Of a DNA stretch of 64,000 nt, positions 11,031-23,597 are shown in pieces. A model generated the notes under the pieces. The model searched no databases. It was given only the letters and a program-made list of their open reading frames with translations, and had not been told where the DNA came from. The position numbers were made by a program, and so were the translations under genes. Each line of letters starts with the position of its first letter. Position 1 is the stretch's first letter. Origin of the DNA: Botryotinia globosa (taxonomy: Eukaryota > Ascomycota > Leotiomycetes > Helotiales > Sclerotiniaceae); the NCBI GenBank assembly GCA_014898425.1, contig RCSZ01000011.1, positions 1,995,001-2,059,000 of the forward strand, in the 5' to 3' direction.

Positions 11031-12589
11031 TCACCTATCCATACCAAATCTCAAATCTTTCTCCTCCATAGCAAAAGTAATACGATACCAACCCGGCTCT
11101 TCAGATGCAAAGGCTTCACCTGTAGCTAGCCAAATCCCATGTTTCAACATCTTCCACGAGACTATACGTTCTGCTTCGATGGTTGGGAATGTAAGATATG
11201 CACGGAGATCTATCCAAATAAAAGGACCGCAAGATCTGTACTTCGCAACGTTTATTAGTACCTCGCTCTCGTGGTTTGAACTGAAAAGGAAATGTGTGCT
11301 TACGCAGGAATATAAGAAATGCCGAATTCTTTCAATCGCCTGGTACAGAGCTCATACGCATTTCGCATTTTTTGAGCAAGCGTTGAGAAATAATAATCTA
11401 GAAACTTTTGATCATTCAACATCAGTGTCCATACGTGATCAGACAATGAAGATGCCCAAGCAAATTTTGATATTGCTCCTAGAGTACGATGGAGAGTGGG
11501 ATTATGTTGTGAGATGATGCATCCAATACGGAGGCCATTCGAGCAAAAATCCTATAGCAATGTATATCAGCATTGGAATCTTCGTAGGTGCCTAGAGTCA
11601 AAGTCAATACATACCTTACTCATACCATAGATCACACAAACCAAGGCCGGATCACAGAACCTCCCAATATCTAATGAAAGTATCGAGGTGAAAGACATTG
11701 GATTTGGTATATCCTGATTTAGAAAAACAGCCATGGCATATACTTCATCACTTATAAGGTGAATATTGTATTTTGAGCAGAGAGAAAGATATGCTTCCAA
11801 GACTTCTGGTGCATAACATCTTCCAAGAGGATTGTGAGGATTACAGAGCATGAGTCCCCGAATCTTTACACCCTTCCCTCTCGAGGCAATAAGTGCTTCT
11901 TCATGTTTCTTAACTCCAGTCATGGTAGTTACATCTTCGAGTGCACCGATCGGTACTGGAACCACTTTGACTCTTTACTTTCGAGTGAGCATAGAAACTT
12001 CGGTAGATAGGATCATAGGCAAAACACACCTAGCACGATCTTCGAAATCGCCAACGAATCCAACATAGAAAGGTTGAGCAACTAGAATCCCTTCATTCTC
12101 TTCGGCGATACAATAGCTTAATGCATCAAGAATAGAAGAACCTCCACCCATAACTGTTACATGATCCCTGGATACAGATTTCTTTGGTGAGAAATTCGAG
12201 TTCCAGAATGTGGCGAGAGCAGCACGCAATTCAAAGGAACCGGTTGGTCCATCTCCGTATGTGAGCACTGCATTTTGTTAGAACTTGTATATTTTGAGAT
12301 GATGTAGATATGCATCAAGGTACTTTTTGGGGTGGCCCGAAAATTTGAGTTTATATAGTTTGCAATTTCATTATGCCTAAATTTTCACATCCGTCAATCA
12401 CATAGCTAGGATGGAAAACCGATTTCCAATGTAGAATCAGACATACATAAGTCTATTTTCTGCAATCCCCATAGGAAAGATACCATCTGGATTACTTTCA
12501 GACCAAGGATTTCCAAATACCGTACCCATGAAATCTCGGATTTCTTCCGACGAGATGTTTTGAAGACATCGGGAAGAGAGATTTTCCAT
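11031..12589 (-). CDS. ACC-synthase-like class I/II aminotransferase (PLP enzyme)
   Basis: Six exons fit in phase: 12589..12447, 12376..12324, 12267..12030, 11972..11615, 11551..11304 and 11235..11031, giving 414 residues. The protein starts MENLSSRCLQNISSEEIRDF. Family landmarks, in order, are FPMGIAENR, LTYGDGPTGSFELRAAL, MGGGSSILDALSY (cofactor loop), PFYVGFVGDFE, LCNPHNPLGRCY (the NPxNPLG motif), HLISDEVYA (with the Asp that contacts the pyridine nitrogen) and YGMSKDFCSNGLRIG, where Lys264 is the expected Schiff-base lysine. The last exon ends FGMDR. Fungal members are called 1-aminocyclopropane-1-carboxylate synthase-like; they may make ACC, or act as aspartate/aromatic transaminases or lyases. 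The substrate cannot be decided here. The 53-nt second exon is essential for frame, so predictions lacking it would be wrong. The gene looks intact. Confidence 0.88.
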
Positions 12590-13756
12590 CTTGAAGAATA
12601 GGAATGAGAATCAGAACCTCTTCAAGAAGAGTGTAGAAGAAATACTTGCATATAAAATGCTGTATTTTCAGATTGAAATTGTGTAACCTTACGTTGACTC
12701 CCAGTATTAATTTTGTGGAGTGAAAGAATATGCCGGCTATTCGCAGGAGAAAAAACACGCGGGAATTGCCCACTGGCGAAACCCGTCGTTCAATAATCCA
12801 ATTATTCCATTTCAATTCAAAGAATTCAATTTTTGAGTAGAATCATAACTGAAACCTATACAATGTCTTGTTTACTACTATGAACTTTCATAATTTAATT
12901 ATAGAATTTATTGGGGTGATCAATTTTGATCTCTTTTTTCTCCTGGGTCCAGGTCGGATGCACGGGATCAGGGATTCGTGTAAATTGATACTTATTTGTC
13001 TGCTCCCGAGGAAAGAATTGAAAGATGACAATGCAATTGTATTCTTGTCTCTTTTTTGATGTCTCAATTTGAAAAGTCCAGCTCTTGGAAAATGAAACGA
13101 AATGTTGTTATTACCTTTGGCAAATGGTAAAAATCGTATCATCTACGCGTGTAACCTAAGGAGCTGACATTCACGGATGAACCACACCAATTAAATGAGA
13201 TATCGAAATCGAGTCTCAAGATATTGGCTCTACCACAGTGGAATGGCTCGAATGGTTTTGTCACACGCTTCAGTATTCCAAGTGGAAAACTGAAAAGCGT
13301 CACTTGAGATCCAAAAGATAGTCAATTACCACAACTCACCTGTACTTTTTGTTTCCATGTTCAAGTCTGAGCTGGGCCTGATCTAAAATTTTGTTCAGTT
13401 ATTAGATATATCTTGCCCAAGGGGAGTTCACTCAAAGTCTCAAATTGTTGTGTAAATGGTTAGAGAGGATGGATAACGAAACCCAAAAAACCCCCCTCAC
13501 AGATACCCCCAAACTTCAACACACCACTCACTACACATCCAATTTTCAACTAATTGTGACTATTTTTGTATCATAGAATAGCCCTTGATTAGCTTCAAGG
13601 GTATCATCTAGAAAAAAAAACTCACTAGTATGCCAAAAACACACTCCTATCACTAAAACTTCAAGATTCCCACAACTTCCTTAAATCTCAACTAATTTGT
13701 ATGATTCCAATTGGCAACGAATCTCCTAGATCTCTAGACTGGCAAAAGGATTCCAA
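12590..13756. other. Intergenic; nothing recognised
   Basis: This is the promoter side of the aminotransferase gene and the flank of the Arg tRNA. Several short frames (12868..13059 and its reverse) have no family resemblance. No repeat above a few units was seen. Confidence 0.45.
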
Positions 13757-13855
13757 TGAGCCCCGCAGGGATCGAACCTGCAATCTTTTGATGGAGAGAA
13801 CTGTTATTTCTAACAGAAGTCGAAGTCAAACGCGTTGCCATTGCGCCAGAAGCCC
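13757..13855 (-). tRNA. tRNA-Arg (anticodon TCG), with 27-nt intron
   Basis: On the minus strand the acceptor GGGCTTC (13855..13849) pairs with GGGGCTC with several G-T pairs; the discriminator is A at 13757. The anticodon stem TTTGA/TCAAA encloses CTTCGA plus a 27-nt intron starting CTTCTGTTAG. Bases 34 to 36 are TCG, reading CGA codons. The T-arm is GCAGG-TTCGATC-CCTGC. Total length is 99 nt. Confidence 0.88.
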
Positions 13856-15581
13856 GTACTTGTTATAATATCTAAAACGTTTCTTAGTATCTATACCATT
13901 AGCATGCTAAGAGAAAAGAGCACTCCATTTGGTGGACTTTGAACGACCAAGTGGGGTGTTAAGTGGTGCGCTATTAGGTATAGTGTGGTAGGATTCCTCA
14001 TCTAGCGCTTAGCCGTAAGAAGCGACTAGCTGAACTAGCGGGTTTACAATTTGCTCCGCACCCCCTATTGTGTGCGATGTACGAGTATGTTTCTTTTAAG
14101 GCAATCAGTCGGACACGGATTAATGATTGCGCAATTAATCGATTTTAATGGATCACCACGGTAGCAAACCCGTTCCTAAGAAAAGCTTCTACGGAAATTC
14201 CAACGCATAATTGATAGTCCGAAATAATGCACTATCGCGAGTGAGCTAATGCTAACTAGGCTTAGTAGTGACACAGCACGGAAATCACGGGCTTTTTGGG
14301 GTTTCCGTTGCCAAGATTCCTTTTCGTTCGTCTGTTGGAAGCTGAAGCACATACTGTATGCACCAGATGGATCATGGAAGGAGTTAATCGATGTTTATTA
14401 GGAGGCTGAGTAGCCCCATTGTTAATCTCCTTATCGAGACGGAGATAGGTGAATTTGAACATAGATTACTCTCGGTGCGGATGTAAGGCAGGTAGAAAAC
14501 GGCATATTAGGAAAGTTCGGACGGAGAATGATAAGGGAGGATTGGAATTACCGTGAGAACACCATTTTTGATTCATGTCACTAATCCCTCTCCCACCCCC
14601 CATTGATGGCATTGAAGTTTGCATGGTTAATTTTATTTCAAAAACAGGTAGCTGTTGAAAACAAAGATAAGACAATCAACAGTCTTGATGGTTTTGTCAA
14701 GCTTAGCAATTAGCCTTGACCTCATAGATCTCACATTGCATCTTGGCTCTAGATATCTAGATAATAGCCTATATTCGATGAGCATGGTACTTCATTTTGA
14801 TTTGACAGATCACGGTAGGGCTGTTCAATGCTTTGAAATGATGGAGCAATGCCGCAATCAACGCTAGTACGGGGTCTCGCTCGGACTTTTGCGGACAATT
14901 CTGTAGAGAACTGAGAACTTAGTCTCGAGTACAGCAGCGAGAACAGCTACTTTTCATCTGAGGGGAAGGGAGAAGGGAGAAGGGAGAAGGGAGAAGGGAG
15001 AAGGGCTGGTCCCTTTGTTAAAACTTCGGCGCTCGGGGTTAAGAAGTCTTTATTTGCATTCATTTTCATGTGAGTGTCTACTTGACTCATAATGCCCAAT
15101 ATAAGATTTATCATACACTTAATCTATGGGAAAGTTTCCGTTTCGAAGTAAGTTGGTTGTTATTGTCACATATGTCAACCTGGGGCTAGCCCGTGCCGCA
15201 CGCACTGTCGGTATTCTGGTTGTCCGAGAGGATTGTGGAAAAGGAAATTTTGATGGTGGCCGATGGCATTTTGGCTTAGATAGTTCGTATACTTCGAATA
15301 CAGCTCGTAGTTTCGGTATTTTAATTTTCTGTTAGTTGTTTTTTGTGGGTTTGATTTTCTGAATATTTACATCAAGGGGTTTCCGATCTAATGTTGGGAA
15401 TACTACTTAATTATTCATTGCTCCTTTGTTTGGAGACATCTAATAAGCTTCCTACGTAATAATTCTTGGTAACTTCTATTTGAGGACCTTCCATTTCGAG
15501 ATTTTGATTTATACATCGCTTTTGTTTTAATTATTGCTTTCTATCAATTGGTAGTCCCACATCAAGATATCAATTGCCATC
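13856..15581. other. Intergenic; upstream region of the ABC transporter
   Basis: No gene could be supported. A 69-codon ATG frame at 15126..15335 (MGKFPFRSKL) ends 246 bp before the transporter start. It has no known relatives and could be an upstream frame in the leader or chance. A 7-bp minisatellite sits at 14966. Confidence 0.4.
14966..15005. repeat. 7-bp tandem repeat (AAGGGAG)n
   Basis: About 5.7 perfect copies of AAGGGAG. Confidence 0.9.
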
Positions 15582-18500
15582 ATGGCAGCCACTGAGCCTG
15601 AGGGCTTCTCCTCGATTGTTCGACCACACGAAGGACACGGAGGTGCACTTACAAGGGCACTTTCAGCGTCATCTGCCTTCTCAGATCGAAAACGACAGAG
15701 AGCTTACGATAGTTCCGATGAAGATGACAAGGGCGAGAAGAGTATGGCTGAAGATTGGAGTTTGATGCCTGAACTTCAAGCTATGCGGCAGCAGGGGGAA
15801 AAAGATCAAGCTAAAAGAAGAGATCTTGGTGTAACTTGGAAGAATTTAACGGTCAAGGGTATTGGAGCTGATGCAGCTATCAATGAGAATGTTGGATCGC
15901 AATTCAACATTCCCCAAAAAATCAAGGACGGACGAGCAAAACCACCTTTGAGAACTCTCGTCGACAATGCTCATGGATGCGTTAAACCTGGAGAGATGTT
16001 GTTGGTTCTTGGAAGACCTGGAGCTGGATGCACGACTCTACTGAAGATGCTTTCAAACAATCGAGGCGGATATGCAGAGGTCACGGGTGATGTACACTTC
16101 GGATCATTGACCCATACTGAAGCACAACAATACCGAGGACAAATCGTCATGAATACAGAAGAAGAACTCTTCTTCCCTACCCTTACAGTCGGACAAACCA
16201 TTGATTTCGCAACGAGAATGAAGGTTCCATTTCATTTACCTTCCAACGTCAATTCTGCCGAGGAGTATCAACAAGCAAATCGCGATTTCCTACTCAGAAG
16301 TATGGGCATCTCGCACACTCACGAGACCAAAGTGGGAAATGAGTATGTGAGAGGTGTATCCGGTGGTGAGCGTAAACGTGTTTCGATTATTGAGATGCTT
16401 GCTTCCAGAGGAAGTGTGATGTGTTGGGATAACTCGACAAGAGGTTTGGATGCTAGCACCGCTTTGGAATACACGAAAGCTATCAGAGCATTGACCGATA
16501 TCTTTGGATTGGCTAGTATCGTTACGCTCTATCAAGCTGGTAATGGTATCTACAATCTTTTTGATAAAGTTTTGGTTTTGGACGAAGGCAAGCAGATCTA
16601 TTATGGACCAAGGAAACAGGCAAGACCTTTTATGGAGGAGTTGGGTTTCATCTGTGATGATTCTGCTAATGTCGCTGATTTCTTGACCGGTGTTACGGTA
16701 TGCTCTTTCTCTCATCACTACATTCAGTTTTCATACTAATCTCATCTTACTCCAGGTACCAACCGAGCGTAAAGTCAGAGACGAATTCCAAAGCCGATTC
16801 CCCCGAACCGCCGGTGAGATTCTTGCTGCTTACAGCAACCATTCCATCAAGAACGCAATGGAAAAAGAATACGACTATCCCACTACCGATCTTGCCAAAC
16901 AACGAACCGAAAATTTTCGCACATCTGTACAATACGAAAAGAGTCCCAAACTTGGCAAGAATTCTCCTCTCACCACTAGCTTTATGGTCCAAGTCAAAGC
17001 TTGCGTTATTCGTCAATATCAAATCATCTGGGGAGACAAAGCAACCTTCATCATCAAACAACTTTCTACTCTCGTACAAGCTCTCATCGCCGGTTCTCTC
17101 TTTTACAATGCCGCTAATAACACCAGTGGTCTCTTTGTCAAGTCCGGTGCTCTTTTCTTGTCTATTCTCTTCAATTCTCTCCTCTCCATGTCCGAAGTCA
17201 CCGAGTCATTCTCTGGTCGTCCTGTCCTCGCTAAGCATAAAGCATTTGCACTCTACCATCCAGCCGCCTTCTGCATCGCTCAAATTGCCGCTGATATCCC
17301 CGTTCTGCTGGTACAAATCTCGCATTTCTCACTCGTCATGTATTTTATGGTTGGATTGCGTCAGGATGCCGGTGCATTCTTCACTTACTGGATTCTCATT
17401 TTCTCAGCGACCATGTGTATGACTGCACTTTTCCGCGCCATCGGTGCTGGATTTTCCACATTCGACGCCGCGAGTAAAGTGTCTGGGTTCTTGATCAGTG
17501 CTCTGGTTATGTACACAGGATATATGATTAGAAAACCAGATATGCATCCTTGGTTCGTGTGGATTTATTGGATCGACCCTCTTGCCTATGGCTTTTCGGC
17601 TATTCTGGCGAACGAATTCAAGGATCAGATTATTCCTTGTGTTGCGAATAACTTGGTGCCTAATGGACCGGGATACGCAGATCTGACGTTCCAAGCTTGT
17701 GCCGGTGTGGGAGGAGCACTACCTGGAGCCACCAGTGTTACTGGAGAACAGTATCTTAACTCGCTTTCTTACTCTTCGAGCAACATCTGGAGAAACTTTG
17801 GTATTATTTGGGCTTTCTGGGCTTTGTTTGTTGTTATAACCATCTATCACACAAGCAACTGGAGTGCGAATGGAGGCAAATCAGGAGTCTTGTTAATCCC
17901 AAGAGAGAAGGCCCACAAAAATACTGAAATTCTCAAGGCTGCCAATGCCAGCGATGAGGAATCTCAAGGTATCCAGGAAAAACGTCAAGAGAATTCTCGT
18001 CCCGCGTCTCAAGATACCAAAGTGGAAGACAACCCCAGTGATCAATTAATGCGCAACACCTCTGTTTTCACCTGGAAAAACCTTACCTATACTGTTAAAA
18101 CTCCATCTGGCGATCGTGTTCTCCTGGACAATGTTCAAGGATGGGTTAAGCCGGGTATGTTGGGTGCACTTATGGGATCATCTGGAGCCGGAAAAACGAC
18201 ACTTCTTGACGTACTTGCGCAACGCAAGACAGATGGTACTATCAAGGGTTCTATCCTCGTTGATGGACGACCTCTCACTGTTTCGTTTCAACGTTCGGCA
18301 GGCTATTGCGAGCAATTGGATGTACACGAACCCCTTGCCACCGTACGCGAAGCCTTGGAGTTCTCGGCACTTCTCAGACAATCAAGAAACGTCCCCGACT
18401 CCGAGAAATTGCAATACGTCAATACGATTATTGATCTTTTGGAAATGCACGATATGGAGAACACGCTGATTGGCAACACCGGAGCAGGATTGAGCGTCGA

Positions 18501-19959
18501 GCAAAGAAAACGTTTGACGATTGGTGTGGAACTCGTTTCTAAACCCTCTATTCTCATTTTCTTGGACGAGCCAACTTCTGGTCTGGATGGTCAAGCTGCT
18601 TTCAATACAGTGCGTTTCTTGAGGAAGTTAGCGGATGCTGGTCAAGCTATTTTGGTTACTATCCATCAACCTTCCGCTCAACTCTTCGCTCAATTCGATT
18701 CTCTCTTGCTCCTCGCCAAGGGAGGTAAGACCGTCTACTTCGGCGACATTGGTGAGAATTCCAAAACTATCAAGGAATACTTTGCTCGTTACGATGCCCC
18801 TTGCCCCGAATCTTCTAATCCTGCTGAACATATGATTGATGTCGTTTCCGGCACTTTGAGTAAAGGAAAAGATTGGAATGAAGTCTGGCTCAACTCACCC
18901 GAATATGAATACACGGTTAAAGAACTCGATCGAATCATTGACACCGCTGCCGCTGCACCTCCCGGAACAACTGACGATGGCTTTGAATTTGCAACCCCTA
19001 TGTGGCAACAACTCAAACTTGTCACCCGTCGTATGAACGTATCCATTTACCGCAATACAGATTACATCAACAACAAATTCGCATTGCACATTGGATCTGC
19101 ACTCTTCAACGGATTTAGTTTCTGGATGATAAAAGATTCAATTGGTGACCTACAATTGCGTCTCTTTACGATTTTCAACTTCATCTTTGTCGCACCGGGT
19201 GTCATGGCCCAATTGCAACCACTTTTCCTCCAACGAAGAGATATCTACGAAGTGCGAGAGAAGAAATCGAAAATGTATTCCTGGTGGGCCTTCGCGACCG
19301 GAAACGTCGTCTCCGAACTCCCGTACCTTGTTATTTGCGCGATCCTCTATTACGTCTGCTGGTACTACACGGTTGGATTCCCGGGCGATTCCCACAGAGC
19401 AGGCTCCGTTCTCTTCGTCATGATTTGTTACGAATTCATCTACACCGGTATTGGGCAATTCGTCGCTGCCTACGCACCCAACGAAGTATTCGCCTCGCTG
19501 GTCAACCCTCTCGTCATCGGAACCCTGATCTCTTTCTGTGGTGTCCTCGTGCCCTATGCGCAAATCACCGCATTCTGGAGATACTGGATGTACTACCTCA
19601 ACCCCTTCAACTATCTCATGGGCTCCCTCCTCGTCTTCTCCACATGGGATCACCCCATCACATGTCGCGAATCCGAGTTTGCCATCTTCAACCCTGCCAA
19701 CGGTACCTGTGGCGAGTATCTCGCTTCGTACATGCAGGGCCTTGGAGCAGCAGCGAATCTGATAAACCCAGATGCGACCGAGGGATGCAAGGTTTGTGAG
19801 TACACAACCGGAACCGATTATTTGCACACCTTGAATTTGAAAACATATGCCTATGGATGGAGGGACGCGGGAATTTGCGCACTGTTTGTTTTCAGTGGAT
19901 ATGCGCTGGTGTTCTTGTTGATGAAGTTGAGGACTAAGAAGACCAAGGGGGCTGAATAA
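15582..19959 (+). CDS. PDR-type ABC transporter (ABCG family, full-length)
   Basis: Two exons (15582..16697 and 16756..19959) encode 1439 residues, the normal size for fungal pleiotropic drug resistance pumps. The intron has GTATGC/CTCCAG ends. The order is NBD1-TMD1-NBD2-TMD2. NBD1 has Walker [10 protein letters not shown] at 144 to 152 (Cys in place of the usual Lys, normal for this family), signature VSGGERKR at 259 to 266 and a Walker B region [15 protein letters not shown]2 has a canonical Walker [10 protein letters not shown], at 846 to 854, a degenerate signature LSVEQRKR and Walker [15 protein letters not shown]. Six hydrophobic segments follow each NBD. The protein should sit in the plasma membrane and export hydrophobic toxicants, fungicides or plant defence compounds. 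The exact substrate, and which named fungal pump is the ortholog, cannot be decided from the sequence alone. The frame is intact. Confidence 0.96.
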
Positions 19960-20599
19960 GGGAGTAATCCGTTTTACCATGTCAAGCTTTTCTCTCTAGA
20001 CATTCCCCGTTTATGAAAATAGAAGGATGGGAGGATATTTTGTTGCATTATATGGGAAAGGAGTACGGTTGTTTATATCATTCTTGCTTTTATAGATTGA
20101 TCGGATTTTGTGTTGGTGTAGATTTATGTTATATGACCGTAGATAATTAGATTTATATCACTTGGATACTCAAAGTACCTATGTTTACATTTACCTTCTC
20201 GAGAGAGGCTGAATATACTTATATCTCCTCCACTTCTGTCTGTCTTTCGTATCATTCAACCATATATAGCAGTAGTATCGATATCAACATCCACCTCAAC
20301 CACTCCCACCAGCACCAGCACCAACACCAACACATAGAATATTTAAACAAATCCTCCAACACTCAAATTCAAACATTCAAACATACCATTCAAACATACC
20401 ATTCAAACATACCATCCCCTAAATCACCAACCCAACCCAAAACAACCAAAAATATATAAATATTCCAAATAATCCAAACCCTAACCCCCCTCCTTAAACC
20501 CAAGAATAAATATAAAGTAATTATATCAACCTCCTTTTCTTCCTCCCTTCATCTTCATCTTCACCCCCTCTTTTAAAATTTTATAACTATTTCAATTTA

Positions 20600-20777
20600 T
20601 ATTTTGATATTTTTATATTTTTATATTTTTATATTTTTCTATTTTTCTATTTTTCTATTTTTCTATTTTTCTATTTTTCTATTTTTCTATTTTTCTATTT
20701 TGATATTTTGATATTTTTCTATTTTTCTATTTTTCTATTTTTATATTTTGATATTTTTCTATTTTTATATTTTTATA
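20600..20777. repeat. 8-bp tandem repeat (TATTTTTC and variants)
   Basis: About 20 copies of an 8-bp AT-rich unit: TATTTTTC in the middle, TATTTTTA and TATTTTGA at both edges. Confidence 0.9.
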
Positions 20778-20869
20778 CCCTCATACCCTCATACCCACCC
20801 TATATCATTCACCATCTCACCATCTCACCATCTACCATCCATCTATCATCCCACCCTACCTTACACCCC

Positions 20870-20905
20870 ATTAAAAATTAAAAATTAAAAATTAAAAATT
20901 AAAAA
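20870..20905. repeat. 7-bp tandem repeat (TTAAAAA)n
   Basis: Five perfect copies of TTAAAAA. Confidence 0.9.
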
Positions 20906-21471
20906 CTCTATACAAGATTAATAATTTCATATATTTATTCACTTATAAATGTACAATTCTCTTTATTTATTTCATCACTAAATAAGCTTTTAAATATTTT
21001 CGTCTTCTCCCCCTCCCCTTCTTTTTCATATCTTTTTCATCCCTTCTTCATTCCTGTTTCATCCCTTTTTCATCTCCCCATCTCCCTCTTTTCCCTCTTC
21101 TCCATCTTCTCAATCAATCAACTACCTAGTATAAACACCACACAAATAAGTACACCTACGAATTTATCATTTATTTATTCATCCATCCATCGGAGAGTAA
21201 GTACGATATAGATATATATACAAACACTCATAGAAATGAATATAAATTTAAACGTGGTTGTGTATGATATACAAGTACTGAAATTTGTTATTCGTTCTTT
21301 CTTTCTATACTATACTACTTCCAACCCCTTGCACTACATACTTTAATCACCATTGCTCTTCCAGTTTCGGCTCGACTCTGCATTTCCGTCTCCGAAACCT
21401 TCAGTCCCTATGCTATATATACAATTCCCTAGCCCTCCTCTTCCATCATTCAACATCCATCATCTCAAACC

Positions 21472-22935
21472 TCACAGATATTTCTTATATCCCCCATTCT
21501 TCCTCTTCTTGTACAACACATAAGCGACAATCAATCCGACCTGACTACCCACCACCACGAACGCCAATCCCGCATATCCGATCCCCGATCTATGGTTTTT
21601 CAATCCTTCTCCCACCGTTCCAAGTACGCTACCATGACTTTCCGCCACTCTCTGTTTCAAACTTAATACATGCGCATCTAATGCTTCATGTAATTCCTTC
21701 TTGGTGCTCTTGACATCACTGGCTACATCTCTCAGACTTCGTTCCAGACCAGAAACCGCATCGAGCTTTGAGAGAGAGGATTCGAGTCTAGAGATTGTGG
21801 AGGAGAGAGTATTGAGATTTCCATTAAGAGCTTCAATACGAGAAATGGAGTTTGCCTGGTATTGAGAGAAATCGCGGTTAAGAGCGGTGATATGTTTCAT
21901 CATTGCTTGGAGACGATTGTGGAGGTCTGCAAATTGCGCATCGGAGGATTTATAGTCTGACGCGGGAGTTTCGCCAGGTGTATCCATGGTGAGTCCTTGT
22001 TGATTTTGTTGTTGACCATGTTGATTTTGCTGTTGTTCAGGTGGATTGTTGGCAGCCTGGAAATGTTGTTGATTTTGATTCCCTGTATTTTGAATTTGAT
22101 CATCCGGAGTATGGGAATCAGTTGTAACGACAAATTTGAAGATTTCGAAGGAATCTGGGTTTTCTGCAGAAGCGGCAGTAACTCCAAAGACATAACCTAA
22201 AGGTAGCTTGATCTTATCGGATTGGAAACACAAGGCACCGTCAACCTCGACTTTGAAGTTATCGGCCGTTTGGCGGATGTGAATTTTGGATGGAATACCT
22301 CGGTTTCGGTAGGAATAGGGGCAATGGCCAAATGCGAGGGAATCGACAGAATGATGAGAAGAGTATTCAGTTGTACCGTCGTTGAGGAATCCACGAATAT
22401 AACCACCCTAAATGGTATTAGTATTTTGAGCAAGGTAGATCGCAACAACAGAAACTTACAGATCCAGCATATTGGTCAATAACCAAAGCTAATCCATCAA
22501 ACTTTCCAACCGTGTATATGCTTGATACTTTAATATCCTCATTCTTAGCATACCAGATATTCAAATTACCACCTGCTCTTTCGGGACCAGTAGCACGAAA
22601 TTCGACATCTGCTGCCCATTGTGAATGTTGTAACTTCTTTTCCGTCCATACAGCTCCTCTTTGATTTCCTGGTGCAGGTGGTGTAAGAACGATGCGATTG
22701 CTGAGGATATCTGGATAGTTTGGCTGTCCTATCATATGAAAATTGGGAATGGCGCGACCATTTGGAGAGATCCTGTAATGGTTAATACATCTTATCTTGG
22801 ATGCAAGGAAATTGAATTCTTGACATAGACTTACTTTCCATCATGACCGAAACTCAAATCGTTATTCAGATATGTAGCTTGGGTGTATGCGACGAATGCG
22901 GCGACTGAAGTAAGGGATGTCTTGAAGAAATACAT
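21472..22935 (-). CDS. L-type lectin-like cargo receptor (ERGIC-53/Emp47 type)
   Basis: Three exons (22935..22835, 22772..22460, 22407..21472) encode 449 residues. The N-terminus MYFFKTSLTSVAAFVAYTQA looks like a cleaved signal peptide. The L-type lectin domain follows: LSFGHDGKISPNGRAIPNF, WTEKKLQHSQWAADVEFRA, GNLNIWYAK, FDGLALVIDQYAGSGGYIRG and FEIFKFVVTT. After it come a Gln/Asn-rich linker (about 247 to 277), a predicted coiled coil (about 290 to 390), one membrane segment (about 413 to 437) and a basic cytosolic tail ending KKYL. That matches the KKXX COPI retrieval signal exactly. The protein should cycle between ER and Golgi and help export glycoproteins, probably as an oligomer through the coiled coil. 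All introns have clean GT-AG ends and phases agree. Confidence 0.92.
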
Positions 22936-23368
22936 TGTGTTTAAACTCGAGAACTCTCCTTAATCTCTAATGGACGTGTTAAAGTTATTCTTTTTGTAAC
23001 CACCCAGAATAAAAATAAGAACTGCCAGCGTCCTTGAAGAAAGTTTCCTCAATTCCAGGAGGAAGATTCAAATGTTCATGAAGAGGACAGACAATGAATG
23101 AGTGAGTGTGATTAAAAGGGTTTAATTAAATCCTTACTGTATGTATGTAACCTTCCGAATATCTATCTGTGTTTAATATCGATGTAGACACTTGGCAGGA
23201 TTAATTGATCAATGGCTCGCTCGTACTCCGTTCCGTAGCCCCAGGCCACTTTCTCACGGGAGGAATTTGCGGAATTTGCGGTTGGACTTTTGATTTTGAA
23301 CTTTGAAGTAACAAATATCGATTTTTCGATGTAGGATACCATATAAGAGGAAGATTATATCACACAGC
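22936..23368. other. Lectin gene upstream region
   Basis: This is the promoter side of the lectin gene. No gene or repeat was recognised. Confidence 0.4.
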
Positions 23369-23578
23369 CTAATCTTCCCTTCGGCTTCGGTTCAAGTTGA
23401 AGACAGATTGCAATGTACCTTGAACTATATTGGTTACACAATAAATTCCCACCAGAGTCAGAAGTAGAGTGCGAATGGGTTTCCCTAATGATTGAATGGA
23501 AGGGCCGATTTCTATGGTGAATTTATGATTGATGATATGTCGTATAGCTATTTCCGATGGTACAAAAGCTGGATCCAT
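23369..23578 (-). CDS. Small single-pass membrane protein, 69 residues, unknown
   Basis: The ATG at 23578 opens MDPAFVPSEIAIRHIINHKF. A hydrophobic stretch (TLLLTLVGIYCVTNIVQG, about residues 37 to 56) is followed by a short basic tail (NLNRSRRED). The composition is balanced and unlike the GGA minisatellite that begins only 20 bp upstream, which argues for a real gene. I do not recognise the family. The frame is open further upstream through the repeat, but that part is Ser/Pro/Leu low complexity and unlikely to be translated. It could be a mitochondrial or ER tail-anchored protein; this is only a guess from the layout. Confidence 0.5.
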   Translation of the reverse strand: MDPAFVPSEIAIRHIINHKFTIEIGPSIQSLGKPIRTLLLTLVGIYCVTNIVQGTLQSVFNLNRSRRED

Positions 23579-23597
23579 GTTGCGACGGGGAGTTGAG

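Larger units (their letters stand above)
19960..21471. other. Intergenic; dense simple repeats
   Basis: This lies between the convergent 3' ends of the ABC transporter and the lectin gene. It is dominated by CA-, CT- and TA-rich low-complexity DNA (20181 to 21180). A 92-codon frame at 20181..20459 is a His/Gln/Thr-rich translation of such DNA and is not called. Confidence 0.6.

Noticed and set aside
11567..11965. Aminotransferase gene first suspected of being broken between exon 1 and LTYGDG
   Set aside because: A 53-nt exon at 12376..12324 closes the frame with proper splice sites, so the gene is intact.
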